Below are positions 40,119 to 48,935 of a DNA stretch of 64,000 bases, piece after piece. Under the pieces are notes generated by a model. It did no database searches and was not told the DNA's origin. It worked only from the letters and a program-made list of their open reading frames with translations. Both the position numbers and the translations under genes were made by a program. The stretch covers positions 21,105-85,104 of the forward strand of contig USEC01000002.1 in the NCBI GenBank assembly GCA_900553595.1, given 5' to 3'. The stretch comes from an uncultured Prevotella sp. Its GTDB lineage: Bacteria > Bacteroidota > Bacteroidia > Bacteroidales > Bacteroidaceae. How positions within the stretch are numbered: the stretch's first letter is position 1; the number at the start of each line of letters is the position of its first letter.

Positions 40119-41990
40119 ATGATGGACTCTCAAGAAAATGCCCTCTTGCAAGGCGCAAAAGAAGAAGAAAAGAACGTGGAGCAATCTGCCGTTCAAGTAG
40201 AAAACGCAGAAACACAAGCCCCGTCCGCCATCACGGCAGAGCCGGAGGAGAGTGAAGCCACAGCCGAGAACAAACCCGAGACAAAGGTGTACAGGACCAA
40301 GCAGGAAGTAATCGACAGACTCACCGAAATTGTCAATGGCGACGAAAACCCACGAAAGGATGAGACAGACCTGCTCAAAACAGTGTTCTATAAGCTCCAT
40401 AACGCCGAGCGCGAGGCAAGACTTAAAGCATATATCGATGGAGGAGGCAACCCCGACACCTACCAGATTACTCCCGACGAGAGCGAAGCAACATTCAAAT
40501 CGCTCATGAGCGTAGTCAGAGAGAAACGCGCACAGGTGTTCCAGAAGCAGGAAGAGGAGAAAGCCGCAAACCTCGAGAAGAAGCTCGACATCATAAACCG
40601 CATAAAAGCAATGGCCACTTCGCCCGAAGAGGCTAACAAATCATACAACGAATTCAAGGAACTGCAACAGCAGTGGAAGGACATCAAAGCCGTACCGGCA
40701 GAGAAGTCGGCGGAACTGTGGCGCAGTTATCAGCTCTATGTAGAGCAGTTCTACGACCTGCTGAAGCTCAACAGCGAAGCACGCGAGTATGACTTCAAGA
40801 AGAATCTCGAACTGAAGACGAAGCTTTGCGAAGCCGCCGAGAAGCTCGCCGAGGAAGAAGACGTCATCAGCGCATTCTATCAGTTGCAGGAACTGCATCA
40901 GCAATACCGCGAAATAGGACCCGTTGCCAAAGAGTTGCGTGAGCAGATATGGAGCCGCTTCAAAGCCGCTTCGACAGTAATCAACAAGCGTCACCAGCAG
41001 CACTTCGAGGAGATAAGAGCCAAAGAGCAGGAAAACCTCGACCGTAAGACAGCCCTCTGCGAGAAAGTGGAAGCCATAGCCAAGGAGGAGAACAAGACCG
41101 CCAAGGACTGGGAACAGCACTCACAGCAGATAATAGAGGTGCAGAACGAATGGAAAACCATAGGTTTCGCACCGCAGAAGATGAATGTCAAGATATTCGA
41201 AAGATTCCGTCAGGCGTGCGACGACTTCTTCAACCGCAAACTGGAATACCACAGAGAACAGAAAAAGGCATACGCTGCCAACGCCGAAAAGAAGCGTGCG
41301 CTCGTGGAAAAGGCACAGGTTCTGGCCGACAGCACTGCATGGAAATCGACAAGCGACAAGCTCATTGCTCTGCAAAAGGAGTGGAAGACGACAGGAACAG
41401 TGCCAAGAAAGCTCGGCGAACAGCTCTGGAACGACTTCCTCACAGCCTGCAACAAGTTCTTTGCGGCACGCAATGCCGCCAACGCCGACGCACACAACGA
41501 GGAATACGCAAACCTTGAAAAGAAGCGCGATGTGATAGAACGCCTCAAGGTTCTCGCCTCGGAGACTGCCGACAACATGCAGGAAAAGGTGCAGGGACTC
41601 ATCGAAGAGTTCAACGCCGTAGGTCATGTGCCGTACAAAGAGAAGGACGCCGTGTATAAAGAGTTCCATGATTTGCTGGACAAGGTATATAAGGAACTGC
41701 ACATCAACACCGCACGCCGCCGTCTGGACAACTTCAAGAGCAACCTCAGAAACGTGGCAAAGCGCGGCGAGGAAGCACTCGACAACGAGCGCGGACGACT
41801 CATGCGCCGCTACGACCAGTTGCGACAGGAAATTCAGACATACGAGAACAACCTCGGATTCCTCAATGCAAGCAGCAAGAAGGGCAACAGCCTGATTGAC
41901 GAAATGAACCGCAAGGTGCAGAAACTCAAGGACGACCTTGAGCTCGTGAGACAGAAAATAAAGGCCATCGATGCCGAAAACAAGGAATAA
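40119..41990 (+). CDS. DUF349 repeat protein
   Basis: 623 residues, highly charged and almost entirely alpha-helical or coiled-coil after an acidic, low-complexity N-terminus (residues about 1-60). DUF349 units recur about every 75 residues with the pattern LQQQWKDI...A.ELW..Y, LHQQYREIGPV..ELREQIWSRFKAA, VQNEWKTIGFAP..NVKIFERFRQACDDFF, LQKEWKTTGTVPRKLGEQLWNDFLTACNKFF and FNAVGHVPYKEKDAVYKEFHDLLDKVY. The role of this Bacteroidetes family is not established. There is no signal peptide, so it is probably cytoplasmic. ATGATG gives two possible adjacent starts. It is monocistronic, with a perfect terminator. Confidence 0.85.
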   Translation: MMDSQENALLQGAKEEEKNVEQSAVQVENAETQAPSAITAEPEESEATAENKPETKVYRTKQEVIDRLTEIVNGDENPRKDETDLLKTVFYKLHNAEREARLKAYIDGGGNPDTYQITPDESEATFKSLMSVVREKRAQVFQKQEEEKAANLEKKLDIINRIKAMATSPEEANKSYNEFKELQQQWKDIKAVPAEKSAELWRSYQLYVEQFYDLLKLNSEAREYDFKKNLELKTKLCEAAEKLAEEEDVISAFYQLQELHQQYREIGPVAKELREQIWSRFKAASTVINKRHQQHFEEIRAKEQENLDRKTALCEKVEAIAKEENKTAKDWEQHSQQIIEVQNEWKTIGFAPQKMNVKIFERFRQACDDFFNRKLEYHREQKKAYAANAEKKRALVEKAQVLADSTAWKSTSDKLIALQKEWKTTGTVPRKLGEQLWNDFLTACNKFFAARNAANADAHNEEYANLEKKRDVIERLKVLASETADNMQEKVQGLIEEFNAVGHVPYKEKDAVYKEFHDLLDKVYKELHINTARRRLDNFKSNLRNVAKRGEEALDNERGRLMRRYDQLRQEIQTYENNLGFLNASSKKGNSLIDEMNRKVQKLKDDLELVRQKIKAIDAENKE

Positions 41991-42000
41991 TGACAATCAT

Positions 42001-42038
42001 CCCCATTTCCATACAAAACGGAAATGGGGATTTTTTTT
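42001..42038 (+). terminator. Terminator of the DUF349 gene
   Basis: CCCCATTTCC pairs with GGAAATGGGG across a 9-base loop and is followed by eight Ts. Confidence 0.92.
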
Positions 42039-42059
42039 GCTCCTTTCTTCCCGTTTTCC

Positions 42060-42090
42060 TTGCTTTTTCCTTATTGATTTGCTACCTTTG
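42060..42090 (+). promoter_or_regulatory. fkp promoter
   Basis: TTG (42060-42062), a 20-base spacer and TACCTTTG (42083-42090), 34 bases before the ATG. Confidence 0.65.
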
Positions 42091-42123
42091 TAGCACAAAG
42101 GACAACATAAAAAACGCGCAACA

Positions 42124-44958
42124 ATGAAGAAACTACTTTCATTGCCCCCCAACCTCGTGGACTGTTTCCATGATGTCACAGGGCTGAATCACGACGAATG
42201 GTTCTGTACTAACGACCCCGTGGGTCGCAAACTCGGTTCCGGCGGAGGCACCACATGGCTCCTGAAAGCCGCTTACGAAGCCGGAAACAACGGCGAAACA
42301 TTCGACGAATGGCTCGCTGCCGACAAGCGTCTGCTGCTCCATGCCGGCGGACAAAGCCGACGTCTGCCGTCGTATGCGCCGTCGGGCAAGATTCTTACGC
42401 CGCTTCCTATATTCCGTTGGGAGCGCGGACAACGGCTCTCGCAGAACCTGCTCTCACTGCAAGTGCCGCTCTACCGGCGCATCATGGACATCGCACCGGA
42501 AGGACTTAACACCATGATAGTGAGCGGCGATGTCTATATTCGTGCCACCGAACCGTTGCAGGCCATACCCGATGCCGACATAGTGTGCTACGGATTGTGG
42601 CTCGGACCGGAGATAGCCAAGGACCACGGAGTGTTCGTCTCGTCACGCGAGAACCCCTCCGTGCTGAAGTGTATGCTTCAGAAACCGTCGGTGGAGACGC
42701 TCAGTTCGCTCCTCACCGACCATTTCTATCTCACCGATATAGGCGTATGGATACTCTCCGACCGTGCTGTCAAGGTGCTCATGAAGCACTCCATGCAGGG
42801 CAACGAAGTGACCGCCTACGACATGTACGGCGAGTTTGGATGCGCACTCGGAACAGAACCCGGCGTGAAGGATGCCGATGTGAACGACTTGAAAGTGGCG
42901 ATTCTGCCGCTGCCGGGTGGAGAATTCTATCATTTCGGTACTTCGCACGAACTGCTTTCGTCGATGCTTGCCATACAAAATCTCGTGAACGACCAGCGCG
43001 AGATAATGCACTTCGACCGCAAGCCACACCCGTCTATCTTCGTGCAGAACACGGAAGTGAAGCGGAAATGGACCGCCGACAACCGCAACGAATGGATAGA
43101 GAACGCTTGGGTGGGCGAGAAATGGACGCTCACACAGAACAATATAGTGACAGGCGTGCCCGAAAACGACTGGACTCTCACGCTCGCCGACGGTCAGTGT
43201 GTGGATGTCGTGCCGGTGGGGGAGAACGGTTTTGCCGTGCGTCCCTACGGATTCAACGACAGTTTCCGTGGCGCATTGTCGTCGGTGGAGTATCTCGGTC
43301 GCTCGTTTAAGACTTGGGCGGAAGAGCGCGGCATCGACATCGAAGCCGTGGAAGGTGGTCACGACCTGCAGGCGGCACGCATATTCCCCGTTGTGTATGA
43401 CACCGCCGACATGGAAACGGTGCTCCGCTGGATGCTTGCCGAACCGTCGCTCGCCGAAGGCAAGACCGTATGGGAGAACGCACGACGCATGAGTGCCGAC
43501 GAAATAAGTGCCGAAGCCAATCTGAAACGCCTCGTCGCACAGCGCAATGTGCTACGCGCCGCCAACTGGCAGATGCTTGCCCGCAACTGGCAGCACAGTG
43601 TGTTCTATCAGACCGACCTCGATTCTGCCGCCAAGGAGTTTGCACGTTGGAACCTGCCGCAGCCCGCGGCTTTGCCGGAGTCGGCACCGCTTCTCATCCG
43701 CACTCGTGATGCCATGTTCCGTTCGGAGCTGAAACGCTACGCCGGAACCGACGGTAAAGCCGAGGAAGAAGAGGCTTTCTCGCTTCTGCGCAAGGGGCTT
43801 ACCGATGACGCCGTAGGGCAGAAACAGATGCCACGACTGTCGGTCTATGCCGACCAGATAGTGTGGGGACGCTCGCCGGTGCGCATCGACATCGCCGGAG
43901 GATGGACCGACACACCGCCGTTCTGCCTCGTAGAGGGTGGCAATGTGGTGAACCTTGCGATAGAACTCAACGGACAACCGCCGTTGCAGACATACATAAA
44001 ACCGTGCCGTGAGCCGCACATTGTCCTGCGAAGCATCGACCTCGGCGCATCGGAGATGATAGAAACCTACGACCAACTCGCTGCCTTTAACGTGGTGGGT
44101 TCACCTTTCTCCATTCCGAAGGCGGCTCTCTGTCTTGCCGGATTCCTGCCGCAGTTCTGCAAGGAGGGCTTCAAGTCGCTCCGTTCACAACTCGAAACCT
44201 TCGGATGCGGCATAGAAGTGACTCTGCTTTCGGCCATCCCTGCCGGCTCAGGATTGGGTACAAGCAGTCTGTTGGCATCGACAGTGCTCGGCGCATTGAG
44301 CGACTTCTGCGGACTGGGATGGGACAAAATCGAGATTGGCCACCGCACATTGGTGCTCGAACAGCTGCTCACCACAGGCGGAGGATGGCAGGACCAGTTC
44401 GGAGGATTGCTGCATGGCGTGAAGCTTTTACAGACCGACCGCGGCTTTTCACAGACTCCCGAAGTGCGCTATCTGCCTTCGGCACTCTTCACACAGGCCG
44501 ACTACAAGGCGTGTCATCTGCTCTATTACACGGGAATAACACGCACGGCGAAGACCATCCTTGCCGAAATCGTGCGCAAGATGTTCCTCAACGAGAGCGA
44601 CGAACTCATGCTTCTGCGCGACATGAAAGCCCATGCGCTCGATATGTTCGAGGCAATACAGCACATGGACTTTGAACGTATGGGAAGACTTGTACGCAAG
44701 ACATGGACGCAGAACCAGCTCCTCGACAGCGGCACCAACCCTGCTGCCGTGGCGCATCTCACCTCGCTCATCGACGACCTTTGCCTCGGCTACAAGCTGC
44801 CGGGAGCCGGCGGAGGAGGCTATCTCTATATGGTGGCGAAGGATGTCGATGCCGCTGCACGCATAAGGAAGATCCTTTCCGACAACCGACCCAACGACAA
44901 GGCTCGCTTTGTGGAAATGAGTCTGTGCTCGAAGGGATTCCAGGTGAGTCGCAGTTAA
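42124..44958 (+). CDS. fkp: Bifunctional L-fucokinase / L-fucose-1-phosphate guanylyltransferase
   Basis: 944 residues, close to the roughly 950 of Bacteroides Fkp. Residues about 30-450 are the guanylyltransferase part, which makes GDP-fucose from fucose-1-phosphate and GTP (RLPSYAPSGKILTPLP at about 79-95). Residues about 570-944 are a GHMP kinase. It carries VRIDIAGGWTDTPPF for substrate binding, the ATP loop PAGSGLGTSSLLAS and the C-terminal PGAGGGGYLYMV. The enzyme salvages free L-fucose to GDP-fucose for capsule and glycoprotein fucosylation, known in Bacteroides as host mimicry. It is a single gene with its own promoter. Confidence 0.96.
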   Translation: MKKLLSLPPNLVDCFHDVTGLNHDEWFCTNDPVGRKLGSGGGTTWLLKAAYEAGNNGETFDEWLAADKRLLLHAGGQSRRLPSYAPSGKILTPLPIFRWERGQRLSQNLLSLQVPLYRRIMDIAPEGLNTMIVSGDVYIRATEPLQAIPDADIVCYGLWLGPEIAKDHGVFVSSRENPSVLKCMLQKPSVETLSSLLTDHFYLTDIGVWILSDRAVKVLMKHSMQGNEVTAYDMYGEFGCALGTEPGVKDADVNDLKVAILPLPGGEFYHFGTSHELLSSMLAIQNLVNDQREIMHFDRKPHPSIFVQNTEVKRKWTADNRNEWIENAWVGEKWTLTQNNIVTGVPENDWTLTLADGQCVDVVPVGENGFAVRPYGFNDSFRGALSSVEYLGRSFKTWAEERGIDIEAVEGGHDLQAARIFPVVYDTADMETVLRWMLAEPSLAEGKTVWENARRMSADEISAEANLKRLVAQRNVLRAANWQMLARNWQHSVFYQTDLDSAAKEFARWNLPQPAALPESAPLLIRTRDAMFRSELKRYAGTDGKAEEEEAFSLLRKGLTDDAVGQKQMPRLSVYADQIVWGRSPVRIDIAGGWTDTPPFCLVEGGNVVNLAIELNGQPPLQTYIKPCREPHIVLRSIDLGASEMIETYDQLAAFNVVGSPFSIPKAALCLAGFLPQFCKEGFKSLRSQLETFGCGIEVTLLSAIPAGSGLGTSSLLASTVLGALSDFCGLGWDKIEIGHRTLVLEQLLTTGGGWQDQFGGLLHGVKLLQTDRGFSQTPEVRYLPSALFTQADYKACHLLYYTGITRTAKTILAEIVRKMFLNESDELMLLRDMKAHALDMFEAIQHMDFERMGRLVRKTWTQNQLLDSGTNPAAVAHLTSLIDDLCLGYKLPGAGGGGYLYMVAKDVDAAARIRKILSDNRPNDKARFVEMSLCSKGFQVSRS

Positions 44959-45017
44959 GGCGGCGGAGACTGTCGCTTTGCCGTCGGTGTGGCGGCAAAG
45001 GGAAACGACTGCATTTA

Positions 45018-45083
45018 AAAAGGGAAATATATAGAAACCAAATGGGAAATATATAGAAACCAAATGGGAAATATATAGAAACG
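45018..45083 (+). repeat. Three tandem 22-bp repeats (AAATGGGAAATATATAGAAA-type)
   Basis: Units at 45018-45039, 45040-45061 and 45062-45083 differ at only two positions. The sequence is unrelated to the AAAGAAGCC repeat beside it but has the same period of 22. Confidence 0.9.
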
Positions 45084-45085
45084 CT

Positions 45086-45170
45086 GACAAGGCTTCTTCC
45101 GGTTGTGGAGAAGCCTTGTCTGTGTTATTGGGAAACCTCGTTTGCGGTGCTGTGAATCCTCGTTTGCAGA
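45086..45170. repeat. Degenerate 22-bp-period array
   Basis: ACAAGGCTTCTT faces GAGAAGCCTTGTC across about 9 bases. Two further diverged forward units (AAACCTCGTTTGCG and AATCCTCGTTTGCA) follow at 22-base steps. This is the most decayed array of the family in the window. Confidence 0.75.
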
Positions 45171-45220
45171 CCGGAGGATTGGGCGTTTACTCTTTGATGT
45201 GAAAAAAAACATCCGCAGTC

Positions 45221-45252
45221 TTGCCTTCTATGGATTTCTTTGAGTAATTTTG
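45221..45252 (+). promoter_or_regulatory. MFS gene promoter
   Basis: TTG (45221-45223), a 21-base spacer and TAATTTTG (45245-45252). The leader is about 160 bases. Confidence 0.6.
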
Positions 45253-45421
45253 CACACGGAAAAGGATAACTCATACAGGCTTCGCAGACACCGTTTTTGC
45301 CGTCGTCGGACGGACTGACGGCATACAAGGGGATGTGCCACGCATCGAGAAAGCGTCTGCCCGTCGGCAGAATGTGCCGCAGAAATGTGAAGCGTAAACA
45401 ATTCATGGCAAAAGAAACGCA

Positions 45422-46624
45422 ATGACAACAAAGGTAAAAGGGAACTCCACCGGCCAATGGTTGCCGCTTGTCGGACTTGCATGTTCGGCTTTCGTCTTCA
45501 ATACATCAGAATTCATGCCCATCGGACTGTTGTCCGATATCGCCTCCGACCTGCGCATAAGCGACGCACAGGCGGGCATGCTCATCTCCGTATATGCGTG
45601 GGTTGTGGCGTTCATGTCGCTTCCGCTGATGATAATGGCATCGCGGATGGAACTGAAACGCCTCATGCTCGGCATCGTAGCACTCTTTGTAGTGAGCCAT
45701 ATAGGGTCGGCTCTCGCCACAGGCTACTACACGCTCATGCTCTCGCGTATGGGAGTTGCGTGTGCACATGCCATATTCTGGTCCATCGTTTCACCGATGG
45801 CTGTGCGCACAGTACCGCCCGAACGGCGTGCAATGGCACTCGGCGTGGTGGCAACGGGGTCGTCGGTGGCGATGGTTGTGGGGCTGCCGCTGGGCAGAAT
45901 AATAGGAATCTATGTGGGATGGCGTGCCACATTCCTTTGCATCGGCATCATTACGGCAGTGCTGTTCGCTTATCTTGCGGCAGTGCTTCCGCGTCTGGAA
46001 AGCCGTGGAGGGTTCTCCCCGCGGCGTGTTCCGCAGCTGCTTCGCAACCGGGTGCTGACGGGAATCTTCATCATGTCGGTGCTCTTCGCCACGGCACATT
46101 ATACGGGTTACAGCTACATCGAGCCTTTCCTCGGCAGAATTGCCGGCATGACGCCCGACACGGTGACGCTTACACTCATCGTCTTCGGGGCTTCGGGACT
46201 GCTCGGCAGCATAGCCTTCTCGAAGTGTTATATGCTTGACCGCTATCGTTTCATCGCCGTTGTCACAGCCGGTCCTGCCGTGTCGATGCTGCTTATGCAA
46301 GGTGCTGCCGGCAGTTTCTGGGCGATAATGGCGGTGTGTGTGGTGTGGGGTTCCATGGCGACAGCGTTCAATGTGGCGTTCCAGGACTCTACAATGCGCT
46401 ACGCACCGGTTGAGGCCACATCGGTGGCAATGTCGATATTCTCAGGAATCTTCAATCTCGGCATAGGACTCGGAGCCTGTATCGGGGCCAATGTCGTCAC
46501 CCGTTTGTCGCTCGGTGGCGTGGGTTATGTCGGCGGAGCGATAGGGTTGGCGGCGACGGCATACTGCCTTTGGTGTCTCTTTCCGCAGATGCGGAGGAGC
46601 GATACGGATGGAGTCCAAATGTGA
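45422..46624 (+). CDS. Major facilitator superfamily transporter, sugar-efflux (SotB/YdeA-like) type
   Basis: 400 residues with 12 predicted membrane segments. The first is FVFNTSEFMPIGLLSDIA, the landmark of SotB-like drug/sugar exporters (TSEF..IGLL), followed by SVYAWVVAFMSLP and GWRATFLCIG. These proton-driven exporters expel arabinose, IPTG-like sugars or drugs. It follows fkp by 463 bases but has its own promoter, so a joint function with fucose salvage is only a possibility. A six-codon ORF overlaps its start codon (ATGA at 45422-45425) and might affect translation. Confidence 0.85.
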   Translation: MTTKVKGNSTGQWLPLVGLACSAFVFNTSEFMPIGLLSDIASDLRISDAQAGMLISVYAWVVAFMSLPLMIMASRMELKRLMLGIVALFVVSHIGSALATGYYTLMLSRMGVACAHAIFWSIVSPMAVRTVPPERRAMALGVVATGSSVAMVVGLPLGRIIGIYVGWRATFLCIGIITAVLFAYLAAVLPRLESRGGFSPRRVPQLLRNRVLTGIFIMSVLFATAHYTGYSYIEPFLGRIAGMTPDTVTLTLIVFGASGLLGSIAFSKCYMLDRYRFIAVVTAGPAVSMLLMQGAAGSFWAIMAVCVVWGSMATAFNVAFQDSTMRYAPVEATSVAMSIFSGIFNLGIGLGACIGANVVTRLSLGGVGYVGGAIGLAATAYCLWCLFPQMRRSDTDGVQM

Positions 46625-46682
46625 TTATATTTGTATAACATGGTAGTTTTAATGTAATTACATTATAAAAAAGGCTTTTTCC

Positions 46683-46714
46683 TTGCCGTGTCTTCAAAAA
46701 AATATCTAAATTTG
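46683..46714 (+). promoter_or_regulatory. nadB promoter
   Basis: TTG (46683-46685), a 21-base spacer and TAAATTTG (46707-46714), 26 bases before the ATG. Confidence 0.65.
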
Positions 46715-46739
46715 CAGCATTCAAAGAAATAATTGAAAA

Positions 46740-48329
46740 ATGGTTTTCAAATACGATTTTCTTATCATCGGCGCCGGAGTAGCCGGCATGAGCTACGCCT
46801 TGAAGATAGCTCGCGCACACAAAGGCAAGGTATGCATAATATGCAAGACATCGCTCGATGAGGCAAACACTTCGTTTGCACAGGGAGGAGTGGCGTCGGT
46901 CACTAACCTTGCAGTTGATAATTTCGACAAACACATAGAGGACACGATGATTGCCGGCGACTATATCAACGACCGCCGCGCCGTGGAACAGGTGGTGCGC
47001 AACGCTCCTGAACAGATTAGGGAACTTGTGAAATGGGGCGTGAACTTCGACCGAAAGGCCGATGGCGAGTTCGATCTGCACCGCGAAGGAGGACACTCCG
47101 AGTTCCGCATACTGCACCATGCCGACGATACGGGAGCCGAAATACAGCGCGGACTCATGGAGGCTGTGCGCAACAACCCCGATATTGATATAAAAGAGAA
47201 CCACTTCGCCGTGGAGATTATAACCCAACACCACCTCGGAGCACGCGTAACACGGCGCACACCATACATCAACTGCTACGGAGCCTATATCCTGAACCCC
47301 GACACGCAGAAGGTGGATACATATCTGAGCAAGGTCACCCTGATGTGTACGGGAGGTTGCGGAGCCGTCTATCAGACTACCACCAACCCCGTGATAGCGA
47401 CAGGCGACGGCGAAGCCATGGTGTATCGCGCCAAGGGAACGGTGAAGGATATGGAGTTTGTGCAGTTCCATCCCACGGCACTCTACCATCCCGGCGAGAC
47501 GCATCCCGCATTCCTCATCACCGAAGCAATGCGTGGTTACGGCGGAATACTGCGTCTGCCCAACGGCGAATCGTTCATGGAGAAGTATGACGAACGCCTC
47601 TCTCTTGCGCCACGCGACATTGTCGCACGCGCTATCGACAACGAAATGAAAATCCACGGTATTGACCATGTGTGTCTGGATGTGACACATAAGAACCCGG
47701 AGGAGACCAGAAAGCACTTCCCTAACATTTATCTCAAGTGTAAAAGCATTGGCATTGACATCACGACAGATTATATCCCCGTTCGACCGGCAGCACATTA
47801 CATGTGCGGAGGCATACAGGTGGATCTCAACGGGCAGTCGTCCATAGAGCGACTCTACGCCATTGGCGAGTGTGCCTGCACTGGACTTCATGGCGGAAAC
47901 CGCCTTGCCAGTAACTCACTCATAGAAGCGGTGGTGTATGCCGATGCTGCCGCCCGACACTCGTTGGCGCATGTCGATGAGTACGACTTCAACGAAATGG
48001 TGCCCGAATGGAACGACGAAGGCACAATGACAAACGAGGAAAAGGTGCTGATTACACAGAGTGTGAAGGAAGTGGGCGAGATAATGTCAAACTATGTGGG
48101 CATCGTCCGTTCCGACCTGCGACTGAAACGCGCATGGGACAGGCTCGATCTGCTCTACGAAGAGACCGAAGCCCTATTCAAACGTGTGAAGGCAAGTCGC
48201 GACATCTGCGAACTCCGCAACATGATAAACGTGGGTTATCTCATCACACGCCAGGCCATTGAGCGCAAGGAGTGCCGCGGATTGCATTACACGACCGACT
48301 ATCCGCTCCACGCCTACGACCACAAATAA
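46740..48329 (+). CDS. nadB: L-aspartate oxidase
   Basis: 529 residues. The N-terminal FAD-binding motif is DFLIIGAGVAGMSYALKI. Substrate-site segments of the NadB/fumarate-reductase flavoprotein family follow: TSFAQGGVAS, REGGHSEFRILH, GGCGAVY, EFVQFHPTALYHPG, and RPAAHYMCGGIQVD with the catalytic Arg/His region. The C-terminal helical domain (about 430-529) is present. It oxidises L-aspartate to iminoaspartate, the first step of de novo NAD synthesis. nadA and nadC are not in the window. The HREGGHS segment with His and the missing succinate-enzyme features favour aspartate oxidase over succinate dehydrogenase. Confidence 0.92.
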   Translation: MVFKYDFLIIGAGVAGMSYALKIARAHKGKVCIICKTSLDEANTSFAQGGVASVTNLAVDNFDKHIEDTMIAGDYINDRRAVEQVVRNAPEQIRELVKWGVNFDRKADGEFDLHREGGHSEFRILHHADDTGAEIQRGLMEAVRNNPDIDIKENHFAVEIITQHHLGARVTRRTPYINCYGAYILNPDTQKVDTYLSKVTLMCTGGCGAVYQTTTNPVIATGDGEAMVYRAKGTVKDMEFVQFHPTALYHPGETHPAFLITEAMRGYGGILRLPNGESFMEKYDERLSLAPRDIVARAIDNEMKIHGIDHVCLDVTHKNPEETRKHFPNIYLKCKSIGIDITTDYIPVRPAAHYMCGGIQVDLNGQSSIERLYAIGECACTGLHGGNRLASNSLIEAVVYADAAARHSLAHVDEYDFNEMVPEWNDEGTMTNEEKVLITQSVKEVGEIMSNYVGIVRSDLRLKRAWDRLDLLYEETEALFKRVKASRDICELRNMINVGYLITRQAIERKECRGLHYTTDYPLHAYDHK

Positions 48330-48364
48330 ATCAGGACAAGTGTGCCACACGGTGCGGCGACAAC

Positions 48365-48426
48365 AAGCATACGATGCAACGGAACATCAAAACTTCCTTG
48401 CGTCGTATGCTTTTTTATGCTATGAA
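48365..48426 (+). terminator. nadB terminator
   Basis: AAGCATACGA pairs with TCGTATGCTT around a 38-base loop, followed by a T-run. Confidence 0.7.
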
Positions 48427-48504
48427 GTCGCTGTTGCACAGTATGCCGAAGTTAATTAATCATATAATAAGGTGGCTTCGGCGACCGAAACGAACTTTTA
48501 TTGC

Positions 48505-48512
48505 TAACTTTG
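48505..48512 (+). promoter_or_regulatory. -7 box; near-leaderless start of the 48522 operon
   Basis: TAACTTTG lies only 9 bases before the ATG at 48522. Transcription would start about 2-3 bases from the start codon, implying a leaderless or nearly leaderless mRNA. The longer frame from 48501 would begin inside the promoter and is rejected. Confidence 0.55.
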
Positions 48513-48521
48513 CAGATTGAT

Positions 48522-48935
48522 ATGAACAGGACTTTTCACAAACGCATCACCATTCGAGGCTGTGTCATGGCGGTATTGCCGGCTGCAATGTCGTTCTGGT
48601 GCTTCTGGGTACGCACGGGAGCAATGCCCGTTGCCGGCTTCGCTCTGCTTGTTCTGGCTACGACAGCCATCGAGCGTCTCATCCACACCACCTACACTTT
48701 CACTGCCGACGGGATGCTGACGATACGCAACGGGCACCTCGCAAAGCCCCGCTACATAAGCGTTGCCGACATAACCGGCACACGAAAGGCGGGCGGAATG
48801 CTGCTCGTGGCGAGTCACATACTAATAGAATACGGCGCAGGACACATCACTTCGGTGCAGCCCGACAACGAGAAGGCTTTCCTTACCGAACTCCGTCGTC
48901 GCCTCGACAACATTGACAATCCTAACGAAAAATGA
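48522..48935 (+). CDS. Small membrane protein with bacterial PH-like domain
   Basis: 137 residues. Two hydrophobic segments (about 12-32 and 35-50) are followed by a cytoplasmic beta-rich region. That region reads like the bPH/DUF304 family (TYTFTADGMLTIRNGHLAKPRYISVADITGTRKAG... ILIEYGAGHITSVQPDNEKAFLTELRRRL). The role is unknown; such domains are often in two-gene stress or envelope operons. Its stop overlaps the start of the D,D-carboxypeptidase gene by 4 bases (ATGA), implying translational coupling. The start is fixed by the promoter position. Confidence 0.75.
   Translation: MNRTFHKRITIRGCVMAVLPAAMSFWCFWVRTGAMPVAGFALLVLATTAIERLIHTTYTFTADGMLTIRNGHLAKPRYISVADITGTRKAGGMLLVASHILIEYGAGHITSVQPDNEKAFLTELRRRLDNIDNPNEK

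Larger units (their letters stand above)
44959..45421. other. Intergenic region between fkp and the MFS gene, packed with repeats
   Basis: It holds a weak hairpin (CTTTGCCG / CGGCAAAG, 44976-45000), the 3 x 22 bp repeat (45018-45083), a degenerate 22-bp-period array (45086-45170) and the MFS promoter (45221-45252). A possible mini-ORF (MAKETQ, 45405-45425) overlaps the MFS start as ATGA. Confidence 0.5.

Noticed and set aside
45405..45425. Leader peptide controlling the MFS gene
   Set aside because: The six-codon ORF (MAKETQ) overlapping the start as ATGA is too short and common by chance to claim without conservation.
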